From Terripilifer sp031921685 (GTDB taxonomy: Bacteria > Pseudomonadota > Alphaproteobacteria > Rhizobiales > Beijerinckiaceae), in contig NZ_JAPDHU010000002.1 in NCBI RefSeq assembly GCF_031921685.1, forward strand, positions 1,054,001 to 1,118,000: a DNA stretch of 64,000 nucleotides, read 5' to 3'. Positions 43,290-52,214 of this stretch are shown here, piece after piece. Within the stretch, counting starts at the first letter, position 1, and each line of letters opens with the position of its first letter. The notes under the pieces were generated by a model. The model was not told where the DNA came from. It did no database searches and worked only from the letters and a program-made list of their open reading frames with translations. The position numbers and the translations under genes were made by a program.

Positions 43290-44639
43290 TTAAACTTCAG
43301 TATCATAATCGATATTATTGTCCTCAGGGAAATTTCTGAATGAAATTTTTTTGCCAACCATATCTACAGCAATGATACCACCATTCGCATCTCGAAGCTT
43401 GTGGTAGCAATCATAACCCTCACGGATCGCACTCTCCCAATCCTGCTTCGGATTGCCATAGACTTCATGGCCCTTACAAAGTTCGTGAAGACGACGCAGA
43501 AATTCAAAACTGAGTGCATTAGGATATGCGTAAGGTGACCCTTGAATTGATATTCCAGCTTCCTGGAAAAAGGTCTCAAATAATTCGGCCTGAAGGTGGA
43601 CCTCCAAGATGACCGCCTCTTCGAGGATTTTGGCCCTACCGCCATCTTCTATTTCATCAAGCTTTGGAGAAGACTTTCTTTTCAGCTTCATGAACGCTCG
43701 AAGGTTTGGAGACCATCCCAGAAAAACCGCAAACGACACATGCATAACATCGTGAAATCTATAGCCGTCGCCTTTATGATCATTATCTGTCAGAGGCGCA
43801 CCCAGTTTTGCCTTGCAACTCCCATTTTCAACCCAAAACATTTCGGTCTGCGCTTTACCGTTATCGCGGAAATGAACTTCGAACTTATCTGGAAAACGCT
43901 CTCCGTCTATCTTACTATCATGTCTAGGACCGGGCTCATTTGCGGGGTTACGAAACTTTGCTTTTTCCTGTGTCAGCGCAATGATCTTCGAAAGCTTTAA
44001 ATCATAGACACTCGCAAGCGCGGAGAGATGCCATATTATTTCTCCTAGCGCATCGACAGGATCCTTTGGGCGAACCTCATGATTGAGGGCCATCTCCATA
44101 TTCGGCAAGAAATCTCGGCTAATCTGTGCTGCTAGTTGTTGGAGAACGGCTGCACAGACATTGCGGAGCTCGTCGCCTTCCGTTCGCCTAGTGATGAATG
44201 CGGTGCTCTGGTATAGATCGATCGGCTGATTGGAATGCTCAAGATAGACGCTTGCAGCCGCAAGAAATGCGTCTCGCTTTTCCGTTCCTAATTCTTCTTG
44301 AACCCGCTTATCGTTACGCGCCCGGCCGCTCAATTGCCTGTGCAGCATTTCAATGTCGGATTTAAAAATATTGGCAGCACGCGGATCATCCAGGCATTGC
44401 GCAAGCATCACCGCATACCAGATTGAATCGCCCAGCTGTTCTTTCAGTTCGCCCCTGATCAAATACCAACCAGCGTCATCCCGTTTAGGTTTGGATAAAA
44501 TGTCCTTCTTCAGAGCTGAAAGAACAGAACCAATCTCAGAGACAAGCCCCAGTGTCGCGATGCGTTCGCGTTGATCGTTCGCCATGGACACGGAGACGTC
44601 GCTCTGACTGACAAATGCATAAAGATCAGACACCCTCAT
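43290..44639 (-). CDS. Two-copy MazG-like NTP pyrophosphohydrolase family protein
   Basis: 449 residues. Two all-alpha MazG-type segments are visible: LGLVSEIGSVLSALKKDI ... ELKEQLGDSIWYAVMLAQ (about 30-82) and DPVDALGEIIWHLSALASVYDLKLSKIIALTQEKAKFRNP (about 192-235). In each the metal-binding ExxE/ExxD residues are only partly kept. A long C-terminal domain (about 250-430) has YRFHDVMHVSFAVFLGWSPNLRAFMKLKRKS and EDGGRAKILEEAVILE, which recurs in bacterial proteins of this length. It could remove altered or surplus dNTPs. Six bases behind the Nmad2 gene, third in the three-gene minus-strand operon. Confidence 0.68.
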   Translation of the reverse strand: MRVSDLYAFVSQSDVSVSMANDQRERIATLGLVSEIGSVLSALKKDILSKPKRDDAGWYLIRGELKEQLGDSIWYAVMLAQCLDDPRAANIFKSDIEMLHRQLSGRARNDKRVQEELGTEKRDAFLAAASVYLEHSNQPIDLYQSTAFITRRTEGDELRNVCAAVLQQLAAQISRDFLPNMEMALNHEVRPKDPVDALGEIIWHLSALASVYDLKLSKIIALTQEKAKFRNPANEPGPRHDSKIDGERFPDKFEVHFRDNGKAQTEMFWVENGSCKAKLGAPLTDNDHKGDGYRFHDVMHVSFAVFLGWSPNLRAFMKLKRKSSPKLDEIEDGGRAKILEEAVILEVHLQAELFETFFQEAGISIQGSPYAYPNALSFEFLRRLHELCKGHEVYGNPKQDWESAIREGYDCYHKLRDANGGIIAVDMVGKKISFRNFPEDNNIDYDTEV

Positions 44640-44645
44640 GATTGG

Positions 44646-45272
44646 TTATCCATTGAAGTAACGCGGATTGTCCCAGTCGGCAGGGTCTTCTACGATTGGC
44701 CGAGGATTATTTATATCAATGAGCTCGTGCAGCTCGGCCAATAGCTGCTCATTTTTTGGACATTTTTGCCCACGAGGATTTGGAAACAAGCTCATAAGAT
44801 GAGCGGGCACTTCAGGCCCTGATTTTCCCCAGTAAGAGAAACTTTTGCCTAGCAAGACCCGGTCTACCTTCGTATCTGTATTGACATGGCCGCCGTTGCG
44901 CTGACTAGCGCCTGGCAAATAGTGCATTGAGGTTTCAAAATACCAATCGTTGTTGCCGGATTCATGCCTATAGGTACGGTCGCCGACCATACGTAGTTTG
45001 GGACCTGGGATCTGAGGCCTCTTATTAACAAATCGATCGTCGTGCCAATATTGATCAAACGTCAGCGTTTCATCGACGCGCATCCAATAGATAACGCGCG
45101 GATGATAGCGTCCCAAGCCTCGCTTTCCTGATCCGGCGATGCCGACAATAATGTCGCCTAGGTTCGCATACTTCCGAATCTGGGGCATGCAGCAAGCAAG
45201 CGTACACCAGCCAAAGAACGGATTAGGAGCAAAGCCAAGGTCATGATCCAGACGATACGTCCGAGTGACCAA
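44646..45272 (-). CDS. Nmad2-like nucleotide-modification-associated protein
   Basis: 208 residues. It opens TYRLDHDLGFAPNPFFGWCTLACCMPQIRKYANLGDIIVGIAGSG, which I match to the nucleotide modification associated domain 2, followed by GRYHPRVIYWMRVDETLTFDQYW. The start is TTG, placed by a good Shine-Dalgarno AGGAG seven bases upstream; no ATG serves. Second in the operon: nine bases after the upstream unknown gene, and six before the MazG-like gene. Nmad2 may read or bind modified nucleotides; no activity is known to me. Confidence 0.72.
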   Translation of the reverse strand: MVTRTYRLDHDLGFAPNPFFGWCTLACCMPQIRKYANLGDIIVGIAGSGKRGLGRYHPRVIYWMRVDETLTFDQYWHDDRFVNKRPQIPGPKLRMVGDRTYRHESGNNDWYFETSMHYLPGASQRNGGHVNTDTKVDRVLLGKSFSYWGKSGPEVPAHLMSLFPNPRGQKCPKNEQLLAELHELIDINNPRPIVEDPADWDNPRYFNG

Positions 45273-45281
45273 GCTACGCTC

Positions 45282-45737
45282 CTAGCATTTAACTTGACTA
45301 GCATTCGGCCTACTAACTGGCGTGCCAGCCCCGCTTCGCGGCTCGTCGGCCTTGCCCGATATGCAGACCTTCAACTGCTCAGCAGACCAACCGCACTGAG
45401 TACCGTATTTTTTCGCAATCGGATGAAGATCTTCATAGGGAAAACTTTTACCAAACAGGACAACAACTCGTCCGCCTGCCTGTCCGCTATATCGGCCCGC
45501 TTCCTCCAATTCGAGAAGATCGGACGTTCCCGTATCGACGGGAATAATGACGGAAGCGTCGCTAATCTCGACGCATTTATCGACTTCGCCAGGTAGCAGG
45601 AATATTACCAATGAAGGGTCAATTCCCATCTCACCTAGAAGACCAAGAATTTCTTCTTTGGTTATCTTACACGCCGGATGGAGCACGACAAACACGCGCC
45701 CATTTTTGCCAACTATAACGTCATACCCCTCCGCCAT
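45282..45737 (-). CDS. Unrecognised small alpha/beta protein of the island
   Basis: 151 residues, first gene of the minus-strand operon with Nmad2 and MazG-like genes, with GGAAGGG before the ATG. Pattern of hydrophobic strands (GRVFVVLH, SLVIFLLP, DASVIIPVDTGTSDLLELEEAGRYS, GRVVVLFGKSF) suggests a Rossmann-like alpha/beta sandwich, faintly like nucleoside deoxyribosyltransferase/TIR-type folds. The C terminus (CISGKADEPRSGAGTP onward) looks disordered. No family assigned. Its place suggests a role tied to nucleotide chemistry. Confidence 0.6.
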   Translation of the reverse strand: MAEGYDVIVGKNGRVFVVLHPACKITKEEILGLLGEMGIDPSLVIFLLPGEVDKCVEISDASVIIPVDTGTSDLLELEEAGRYSGQAGGRVVVLFGKSFPYEDLHPIAKKYGTQCGWSAEQLKVCISGKADEPRSGAGTPVSRPNASQVKC

Positions 45738-45863
45738 AGGTATACCCTTCCATGCGAGCTTTTTAATAAAGCTTTACATAGGAATATAACCTCGATTCCA
45801 ACAATAACAATAATCGCTACTTAAAATTATTGGAGTTGCCGTCGATCTTAAAGTCCCCCCCCC

Positions 45864-47456
45864 TCACTCCCACTCAATCGTCCCCGGCGGCTTGCTCGTC
45901 ACGTCATAGACCACCCGGTTAATCCCCTTCACCTCATTAATAATCCGCGTGGCACACCGGCCCAGCACGTTCATGTCGAACGGGAAGAAATCCGCCGTCA
46001 TGCCGTCGACGGATGTCACGGCGCGTAGCGCGCAGACGTGGTCATACGTCCGCCCGTCGCCCATCACGCCGACGGTGCGCACAGGCAGCAGCACGGCGAA
46101 GGCCTGCCAGATATTGTCGTAGAGGCCGCTTTTGCGGATTTCGTCGAGATAGATCGCGTCGGCCTTGCGGAGGATGTCGAGCTTCTCTCTGGTGATCGCG
46201 CCGGGGATGCGGATGGCGAGGCCGGGGCCTGGGAAGGGGTGGCGGTCGACGAAGGCTTTGGTCAGGCCAAGCTCGCGGCCGAGCGCGCGCACTTCGTCCT
46301 TGAAGAGTTCGCGCAAGGGTTCGACCAGCTTCATGTTCATGCGTTCGGGCAGGCCGCCGACATTGTGGTGGCTCTTGATCGTCACCGAGGGGCCGCCGGT
46401 GAAGGAGACGCTTTCGATCACGTCCGGATAGAGCGTGCCTTGCGCCAGAAATTGCGGCGCGCCGCGCCCGTCGGCGGCGATCTTCTTGGCTTCCGCGTCG
46501 AACACGTCGATGAACAATTTGCCGATGGTCTTGCGCTTCACTTCCGGATCGGTGACGCCGTCGAGCGCGCCAAGGAACATGGCGCTCGCGTCCACATGGA
46601 CGAGCGGGATGTTGTAATGGTCGCGGAACAGGCTCACCACCTGCTCGGCCTCGCCCTGGCGCATCAGACCATGGTCGACGAAGACGCAGGTGAGCCGGTC
46701 GCCGATCGCTTCATGGATCAGCACGGCGGCGACCGAAGAGTCGACACCGCCCGAGAGACCGCAGAGCACCCGGCCCTCGCCCACTTGCGCGCGGATCGAT
46801 TTCACCGCTTCGCCGCGGAAGGCGGCCATGGTCCAGTCGCTCTTCAGCCCGGCGATCTTATGGACGAAGTTGGCGATCAGTTTTGCGCCGTCGGGGGTGT
46901 GCACCACCTCCGGGTGGAACATGGTGGTGTAGATGCGGCGCTTCTCGTCGGTGGCGATGGCGAAGGGCGCGTTCTCGCTGACGGCCTTGACGGAGAAACC
47001 TTCCGGTAACCGCGTCACGCGATCGCCGTGGCTCATCCACACCGGGTAGCGGCCGCCGACATCCCACAATCCATCGAACAGCGCGCTCTTTTCCTTGATC
47101 TCGATATCGGCCCGGCCGAACTCGGCCGCGTGCCCGCCTTCCACCACACCGCCAAGCTGCACGGCGGTGGTCTGCTGGCCATAGCAGATGGAGAGGATCG
47201 GAATGCCGGCGTCGAAAACCGCCTGGGGCGCCCGGGGCGAGCCCTCGTCGGTCACCGAGCACGGCCCGCCCGAGAGGATAACCGCCTTTGGATTCAGCTC
47301 CTTGAAAGCGGCTTCGGCATTCTGGAACGGCGCCAGCTCGCAATAAACCCCGGCCTCGCGGACGCGGCGGGCGATGAGCTGCGTCACCTGCGAGCCGAAG
47401 TCGATGATCAGCACTTTGTCGTGGTTGGCGATGATGTCTGTATGGGCGGCGGTCAT
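45864..47456 (-). CDS. guaA: GMP synthase (glutamine-hydrolysing)
   Basis: 530-residue enzyme that amidates XMP to GMP. The N-terminal glutaminase has the nucleophile Cys91 in SICYGQQT and its His/Glu in FHPEVVHTPDG; the ATP pyrophosphatase domain carries the PP-loop LSGGVDSSVAAV near 234; the dimerisation domain ends in the conserved PPGTIEWE. Length is standard. Last gene in the minus-strand order guaB, MAPEG, rsmB, guaA. Its 3' end borders the low-GC island. Confidence 0.97.
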   Translation of the reverse strand: MTAAHTDIIANHDKVLIIDFGSQVTQLIARRVREAGVYCELAPFQNAEAAFKELNPKAVILSGGPCSVTDEGSPRAPQAVFDAGIPILSICYGQQTTAVQLGGVVEGGHAAEFGRADIEIKEKSALFDGLWDVGGRYPVWMSHGDRVTRLPEGFSVKAVSENAPFAIATDEKRRIYTTMFHPEVVHTPDGAKLIANFVHKIAGLKSDWTMAAFRGEAVKSIRAQVGEGRVLCGLSGGVDSSVAAVLIHEAIGDRLTCVFVDHGLMRQGEAEQVVSLFRDHYNIPLVHVDASAMFLGALDGVTDPEVKRKTIGKLFIDVFDAEAKKIAADGRGAPQFLAQGTLYPDVIESVSFTGGPSVTIKSHHNVGGLPERMNMKLVEPLRELFKDEVRALGRELGLTKAFVDRHPFPGPGLAIRIPGAITREKLDILRKADAIYLDEIRKSGLYDNIWQAFAVLLPVRTVGVMGDGRTYDHVCALRAVTSVDGMTADFFPFDMNVLGRCATRIINEVKGINRVVYDVTSKPPGTIEWE

Positions 47457-47663
47457 GAAATTTCGGGTCTCCGGCTAAGGAAATCGATTACGGCACCCCC
47501 CGAAAAGGTGCAACGGGACAAGCCTTATAAAGCCCGCCGCAGCCCTCATGGTGAACCGGTTTTAACCGGGTTTTGAACGATTTGCTTACGCCCGCCGCAA
47601 CGCCCGCCCGGTAAGCCCTGTGAGCAACCGGGGTCGGATGTGCCGAACCGGCAGGGACAGGTT

Positions 47664-48551
47664 ATGCTGAATTATCGAATCGCGCAGTTTGGGACACTCT
47701 TTTCGGATGGATCCGACTGGGGCACCGACATGACCCGCACGGAGCGACGCAAATACCGCGAGCGGATGTTCCGCGAGACGGTTTTCGCGCGCTTTGCCAG
47801 GGTTGGCGCCGATGTCGGCTATCTGCTGCGCCATATCCGCGACCTGCCCCAGACCGCCGATTTCTTCCTGCGCGCCCCCTTTCTCGGCCATACCGGCCTG
47901 CCGGCGCTGGAAGAGGTGCGCCGCCGGCCAGACGGCATCGCCGGCGTGATCGACGACGTCACCCCCATGGCCATTGCGGGGGGCTATGCGGTCGGCTTCT
48001 TTCCGCGCTGGATTTTGGGCAAGGCGACCTGGTGGTCGCCCCAGGCACGCATGGTGCGCAAGCCCGCCGCCACCAAGGCCGTGGCCGCCGCCGGCCTTGT
48101 CTTCGAACTCGACCAGAACTTTGAGCAGGTGGCCGCCGCCTGCGCCGCCGCCGCCACCCGCGCTGGCGAAGGCTTCGGCCTGAGCCCGGCGGCCCTACAA
48201 GTGTTCGCCAATCTGTTCGACCAGGGTTTCGTCCATTGCTTCGCCGTGCGCGATACAGCGGGCGATCTTGTCGCCGGCGGCTTCGGCATGGCCTCGGGCC
48301 GCGTCTTTGTCACCGAAAGCCTGTTCGAAAAACGCCAGGGCGCCATCGCCTTCGCGCTGGCTTCGCTCGATGCCCAGCTCGCGCAATGGGATTTTCAGCT
48401 GCACGATCTGCGCAGCAGCCGCGCCGCCGAATTCGGCTTCCGGCCGATGCAGCGCGAAGCCTTCCTGCTGCTCAATATCGCCTGCCAGAACGGCGGCCGC
48501 CCTGGCCGCTGGTGCCCGGCGAGCTTGAAGCCGATCACACGCGCAGCATAA
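47664..48551 (+). CDS. Leucyl/phenylalanyl-tRNA-protein transferase (Aat)-like protein
   Basis: 295 residues. The C-terminal ~210 residues resemble Aat, which adds Leu/Phe to N-terminal Lys/Arg to mark proteins for ClpAP: GYAVGFFPRWILGKATWWSPQARM, LQVFANLFDQGFVHCFAVRDTAGDLVAGGFGMASGRVFVTESLF, then HDLRSSRAAEFGFRPMQREAF. An extra ~85 N-terminal residues (basic, ERRKYRERMFRETVFARFAR) precede the domain, so it is a longer variant. ATG 47664 with AGGGACAGG is preferred to a GTG 24 bases earlier. It runs against the gua block and its 3' end overlaps the rsmB stop by 17 bases. Confidence 0.75.
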   Translation: MLNYRIAQFGTLFSDGSDWGTDMTRTERRKYRERMFRETVFARFARVGADVGYLLRHIRDLPQTADFFLRAPFLGHTGLPALEEVRRRPDGIAGVIDDVTPMAIAGGYAVGFFPRWILGKATWWSPQARMVRKPAATKAVAAAGLVFELDQNFEQVAAACAAAATRAGEGFGLSPAALQVFANLFDQGFVHCFAVRDTAGDLVAGGFGMASGRVFVTESLFEKRQGAIAFALASLDAQLAQWDFQLHDLRSSRAAEFGFRPMQREAFLLLNIACQNGGRPGRWCPASLKPITRAA

Positions 48552-49827
48552 CAGCGATGTAGAACCCATCCGTGCCAGCACTGGCCGGCGAGAGCCTTAA
48601 GCCCGCGCCATGCGGCGAGGCATGATCCGCCAGGGCCTCGATGCCGACGCCGCGCGCCACATGCGCTGCATCGAGCGGCAGGAAGCCGTCGGAGTTTTCG
48701 AGGAAGGCCGCGATGCGCGCCTCGTTCTCCTCGCGCAGCACCGAACAGGTGACATAGACGAGCCGGCCGCCGGCTTTCACATAGCGCGCCGCCTGTTGCA
48801 GCACTTCGTCCTGCTGCTTCTGGCGCTGTTCCAGCGCGCCGGGCCGCGTGCGCCATTTGGCATCCGGGTTGCGCCGCCAGGTGCCCGTGCCCGTGCAGGG
48901 CGCATCGACGAAGACCAGATCGCAGCGCTCTTCGAGATCGGCGAGATCCATCTTGCCGGCCTTGGGCGCGCGCACCTGCACATTGCGGGCGCCTGCCCGT
49001 TCCAGCCGGTCGTAGATCGGCATCAGCCGGCGGCCGTCGCTGTCGGTGGCGAAGACCTGGCCCTTGTTCTCCATCATGGCGGCGAGCGCCAGGGATTTGC
49101 CGCCGGCCCCAGCGCACAGGTCCAGCACCTGCCAGCCGGGCTTGGCGCCGGCGATCAGGGCCGCAAGCTGCGAGGCTTCGTCCTGCACCTCCACCTGCCC
49201 TTTGGCATAGGCGGGCTCGGCCGAGAGCGCCGGGCCGCGACCGTCGGCGCCGACAGCAATGCGCAGGCCCCAGGGCGAGAGCGCGGTTGCCTGCGCGTTG
49301 AGATGCGCCAGGGTGGCGAGCGCCTTGTCGCGACTGGTCTTCAGCAGATTGGCGCGCAGATCAACCGGCGCGCGTTCCGCCAGCGCCCGCCCCTCGGCCA
49401 CGGCCTGGTCGCCGAAAGCGGCTTCAAAGGCTTCCGCCAGCCATTCCGGATAATCGCCCTGCACATGATCGGGTGCGCCCGTGAGGTCATCGGCATCGAG
49501 GCGCTGGCGCTCGGCCTCGGTCAGTTCGGGCGGCGCATGGGGGCCGGCGCCGCAGAGCGCGGCGATGGCCTGCGTCTCCATCCCGCGCCCGCGTTTCAGG
49601 GCGCCGAGCATGATCGCGCGAGGTGTGTCCTCCCCCATGATCCAGGCGGCGGAGGCGCGCACGCGCAAGGCATCGTAGACCAGACTGGCGATGGCCGAGC
49701 GGTCCTTCGAACCGGCGAAACGGTGGCTAAGGCCCCAATCCTTCAGGGCTTCGGCGGCGGGGCGGCGGCGGGTTTCGATGTCCTCGAGAACTTCGATGGC
49801 GGCGGCGATGCGGGCTGCGGGTGTCAT
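48535..49827 (-). CDS. rsmB: RsmB/NOP-family class I SAM-dependent RNA (cytosine-5) methyltransferase
   Basis: 430 residues. N-terminal NusB-like helical part (about 1-150), then a Rossmann methyltransferase: VLDLCAGAGGKSLALAAMM as the SAM site, VDAPCTGTGTWRRNPDAKW with the release Cys (about 297), and LVYVTCSVLREENEARI with the catalytic Cys (about 349). It most likely makes m5C in 16S rRNA, although the family has paralogues. The open frame runs on to 50367 in the MAPEG gene; ATG 49827 is where homology begins. Confidence 0.88.
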   Translation of the reverse strand: MTPAARIAAAIEVLEDIETRRRPAAEALKDWGLSHRFAGSKDRSAIASLVYDALRVRASAAWIMGEDTPRAIMLGALKRGRGMETQAIAALCGAGPHAPPELTEAERQRLDADDLTGAPDHVQGDYPEWLAEAFEAAFGDQAVAEGRALAERAPVDLRANLLKTSRDKALATLAHLNAQATALSPWGLRIAVGADGRGPALSAEPAYAKGQVEVQDEASQLAALIAGAKPGWQVLDLCAGAGGKSLALAAMMENKGQVFATDSDGRRLMPIYDRLERAGARNVQVRAPKAGKMDLADLEERCDLVFVDAPCTGTGTWRRNPDAKWRTRPGALEQRQKQQDEVLQQAARYVKAGGRLVYVTCSVLREENEARIAAFLENSDGFLPLDAAHVARGVGIEALADHASPHGAGLRLSPASAGTDGFYIAVMLRV

Positions 49828-49862
49828 GGGCCTGTTGTGGTGATCCCGGCCCAAAAGTCCAG

Positions 49863-50282
49863 CTAAACCGCCAGAAGAATCTGCACGGCGAAGATGATCC
49901 ACATCACCATCAGCACGACCACGCCGATGAAATAGGCCGAGAGGCGCGGCACCATGCTGTTGGAGGTGGTGTGAATGAAAGCGTGGACATAGCGCGAAAT
50001 CACGAAGACCCAGGACAGGACCACGAACAGCAGGTCCGCCTTGCGCGTGAACATGGCAAAGGCCACCAGCGCCAGGAACAGCACCGGAATTTCGAACTGA
50101 TTGCGGAAATCGTTCGACACCTGGGTGACCCGATCGGGCCAGGCGTTTTCCCGCAAGGAGGCGTCCTTGCCCACCTCGCCGGCCTTCACGGCCTGCCCGC
50201 GCCGCCGGCCCAGTTCGATCAAGATGATCAGCACCAGCAGGACATAGGCGAAGACGGGAAGCAGAATGGCCTGGACCGACAT
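49863..50282 (-). CDS. MAPEG-family membrane protein
   Basis: 139 residues with four membrane helices: QAILLPVFAYVLLVLIILIELG, the conserved DRVTQVSNDFRNQFEIPVLFLALVAFAM, LLFVVLSWVFVISRYVHAFIHTTSNSMVPR and the final GVVVLMVMWIIFAVQIL. MAPEG proteins include glutathione transferases and eicosanoid enzymes; bacterial roles are mostly unknown. An in-frame extension to 50309 exists, but ATG 50282 (MSVQAILL) is the family start. 35 bases upstream of rsmB on the same strand. Confidence 0.88.
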   Translation of the reverse strand: MSVQAILLPVFAYVLLVLIILIELGRRRGQAVKAGEVGKDASLRENAWPDRVTQVSNDFRNQFEIPVLFLALVAFAMFTRKADLLFVVLSWVFVISRYVHAFIHTTSNSMVPRLSAYFIGVVVLMVMWIIFAVQILLAV

Positions 50283-50447
50283 GAGCGCACCTTTGCCGCA
50301 GCGAGCCATCGCCCTGTGTCATGGGGCGATAGCACCTATGATCGTTACTACGTCGCGTCTCCTTCAACGGATCACGACACGTAACGTTGCATCGCTCGCC
50401 GTGGATGCCCGCTCACGCTTCGCGTGTCGGGCATGCCACGAGAGTGG

Positions 50448-51941
50448 CTAGCCGCCACCCATCGGATAGTTCGGGCTTTCGCGCACGATCGACACGTCAT
50501 GCACGTGGCTTTCGCGCAGGCCGGCGCTGGAGATGCGCACGAAGCGCGCGCGCTTCTGGAATTCGGTGATGCTGGGCGCGCCGACATAGCCCATGGCCGC
50601 ACGCAAACCACCGGCAAGCTGATGCACGACGGCGCCGACCGGCCCCTTGTAAGGCACCTGGCCCTCAATGCCTTCCGGCACCAGTTTCAGCGTGTCCTTG
50701 ATGTCCTGCTGGAAGTAGCGGTCGGCCGAGCCGCGCGCCATGGCACCCACCGAGCCCATGCCGCGATAGGATTTGAACGAGCGGCCCTGATAGAGAAACA
50801 CTTCGCCGGGGCTCTCGTCGGTGCCCGCCAGCAGCGAACCGATCATCACGCATTCGGCGCCGGCGGCGATTGCCTTGGCGAGATCGCCGGAGAATTTGAT
50901 GCCGCCGTCGCCGATGACCGGAATGTCCTTCTTACGCGCTTCCTCGGCGGATTCGAGAATGGCGGTGAGCTGCGGCACGCCGACACCGGCGACGATCCGC
51001 GTCGTGCAGATTGAGCCCGGACCGATGCCGACCTTGATCGCATCGGCACCCGCGTCAATCAGAGCCTTGGTGCCTTCCGCCGTCGCCACATTGCCGGCGA
51101 TAATGGCGACCTTGTTGGAGACGCGCTTGATGCGCGTCACCTGGTCCAGCACGTTCTGCGAATGGCCGTGGGCGGTGTCGACGACGACGCAATCGACGCC
51201 GGCATCGATGAGCAGCATGGCGCGCTCATAGCCCTTGTCGCCAATGGTGGAGGCGGCGGCGACGCGCAGACGCCCCTGCTCGTCCTTGCAGGCGTTAGGA
51301 TGCAGGGTCGCCTTCTCGATGTCCTTGACGGTCATCAGGCCGACGCAGCGCCCTTCGTCATCGACGACGACAAGCTTTTCGATGCGGTGTTGATGCAGCA
51401 GGCGGCGCGCTTCGTCCTGCGTCACGCCTTCGCGCACCGTGACGACCTTCTTGGTCATCAGTTCGGACACCGGCTGCGCCGGATCGGCGGCGAAGCGCAC
51501 ATCGCGATGGGTGAGAATGCCCACAAGCTTCGACGGCTTGCCGGGATTGCCGCGCTCGACCACCGGAATGCCGGAGATCGCATTCATCTTCATCAGTTCC
51601 AGCGCATCGGCCAGCGGTTGGTCCGGATAGACGGTGATCGGGTTGATGACCGTGCCGCTCTCATAGCGCTTCACGCGCCGCACTTCCTCGGCCTGCGCTT
51701 CCGGGTCGAGATTGCGGTGGATGACGCCGATGCCGCCGGCCTGGGCCATGGCGATGGCGAGACGCGCCTCCGTCACCGTATCCATGGCGGAGGAGATGAT
51801 CGGCAGGTTGAGGCTGATGGAGCGCGTCAGCCGGGTGCGCAGATCGACGCCCGAAGGCATCACTTCCGAATGGCCGGGCTTCAGCAGAACGTCGTCGAAC
51901 GTCAGCGCGGTTTCGAAGGTCGGACGTTCAATGGTGGCCAT
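50448..51941 (-). CDS. guaB: Inosine-5'-monophosphate dehydrogenase
   Basis: 497 residues, the first committed step of GMP synthesis (IMP to XMP, NAD+-linked). The TIM barrel is interrupted by two CBS domains (about 95-215). The catalytic loop GPGSICTTRIVAGVG gives the active Cys near 310; the flap RGMGSVGAMARGSADRYFQ is present. It heads the minus-strand set guaB to guaA, with about 165 bases between guaB and the MAPEG gene. Confidence 0.97.
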   Translation of the reverse strand: MATIERPTFETALTFDDVLLKPGHSEVMPSGVDLRTRLTRSISLNLPIISSAMDTVTEARLAIAMAQAGGIGVIHRNLDPEAQAEEVRRVKRYESGTVINPITVYPDQPLADALELMKMNAISGIPVVERGNPGKPSKLVGILTHRDVRFAADPAQPVSELMTKKVVTVREGVTQDEARRLLHQHRIEKLVVVDDEGRCVGLMTVKDIEKATLHPNACKDEQGRLRVAAASTIGDKGYERAMLLIDAGVDCVVVDTAHGHSQNVLDQVTRIKRVSNKVAIIAGNVATAEGTKALIDAGADAIKVGIGPGSICTTRIVAGVGVPQLTAILESAEEARKKDIPVIGDGGIKFSGDLAKAIAAGAECVMIGSLLAGTDESPGEVFLYQGRSFKSYRGMGSVGAMARGSADRYFQQDIKDTLKLVPEGIEGQVPYKGPVGAVVHQLAGGLRAAMGYVGAPSITEFQKRARFVRISSAGLRESHVHDVSIVRESPNYPMGGG

Positions 51942-52214
51942 CTGCCAAACTCCTGGAATATGTTTCGGATACGAAACGGGTACGAGGCCGCCGGGCGACT
52001 CGTTTCCGCTTGATCATGGGGAACAGGGTTGGCAGCGGCTCATAGCATGCATGCGACGATGCGCAACTAAATATCGCGTGCGATCGTTTCAAGACCACAA
52101 CAACATGGCTATGGGCCGGACCTGCAAACCCACGGCAACCTGTGCTATAATCATAAATAATCATTATAATTCATTTAGTTATGTCAATTTCTCGATCCAA
52201 GGGGAGAGGCCGAA

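Larger units (their letters stand above)
40286..45737. mobile_element. Putative accessory island at the 3' side of guaA
   Basis: Six genes with visibly lower GC than the flanks lie between the DUF1857-NTF2 gene and guaA. The right edge abuts the 3' end of guaA, a known insertion hotspot for genomic islands. No integrase, transposase or flanking direct repeat of the guaA 3' end was found, so either the mobile machinery has been lost or the block was inserted by recombination. Confidence 0.5.
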
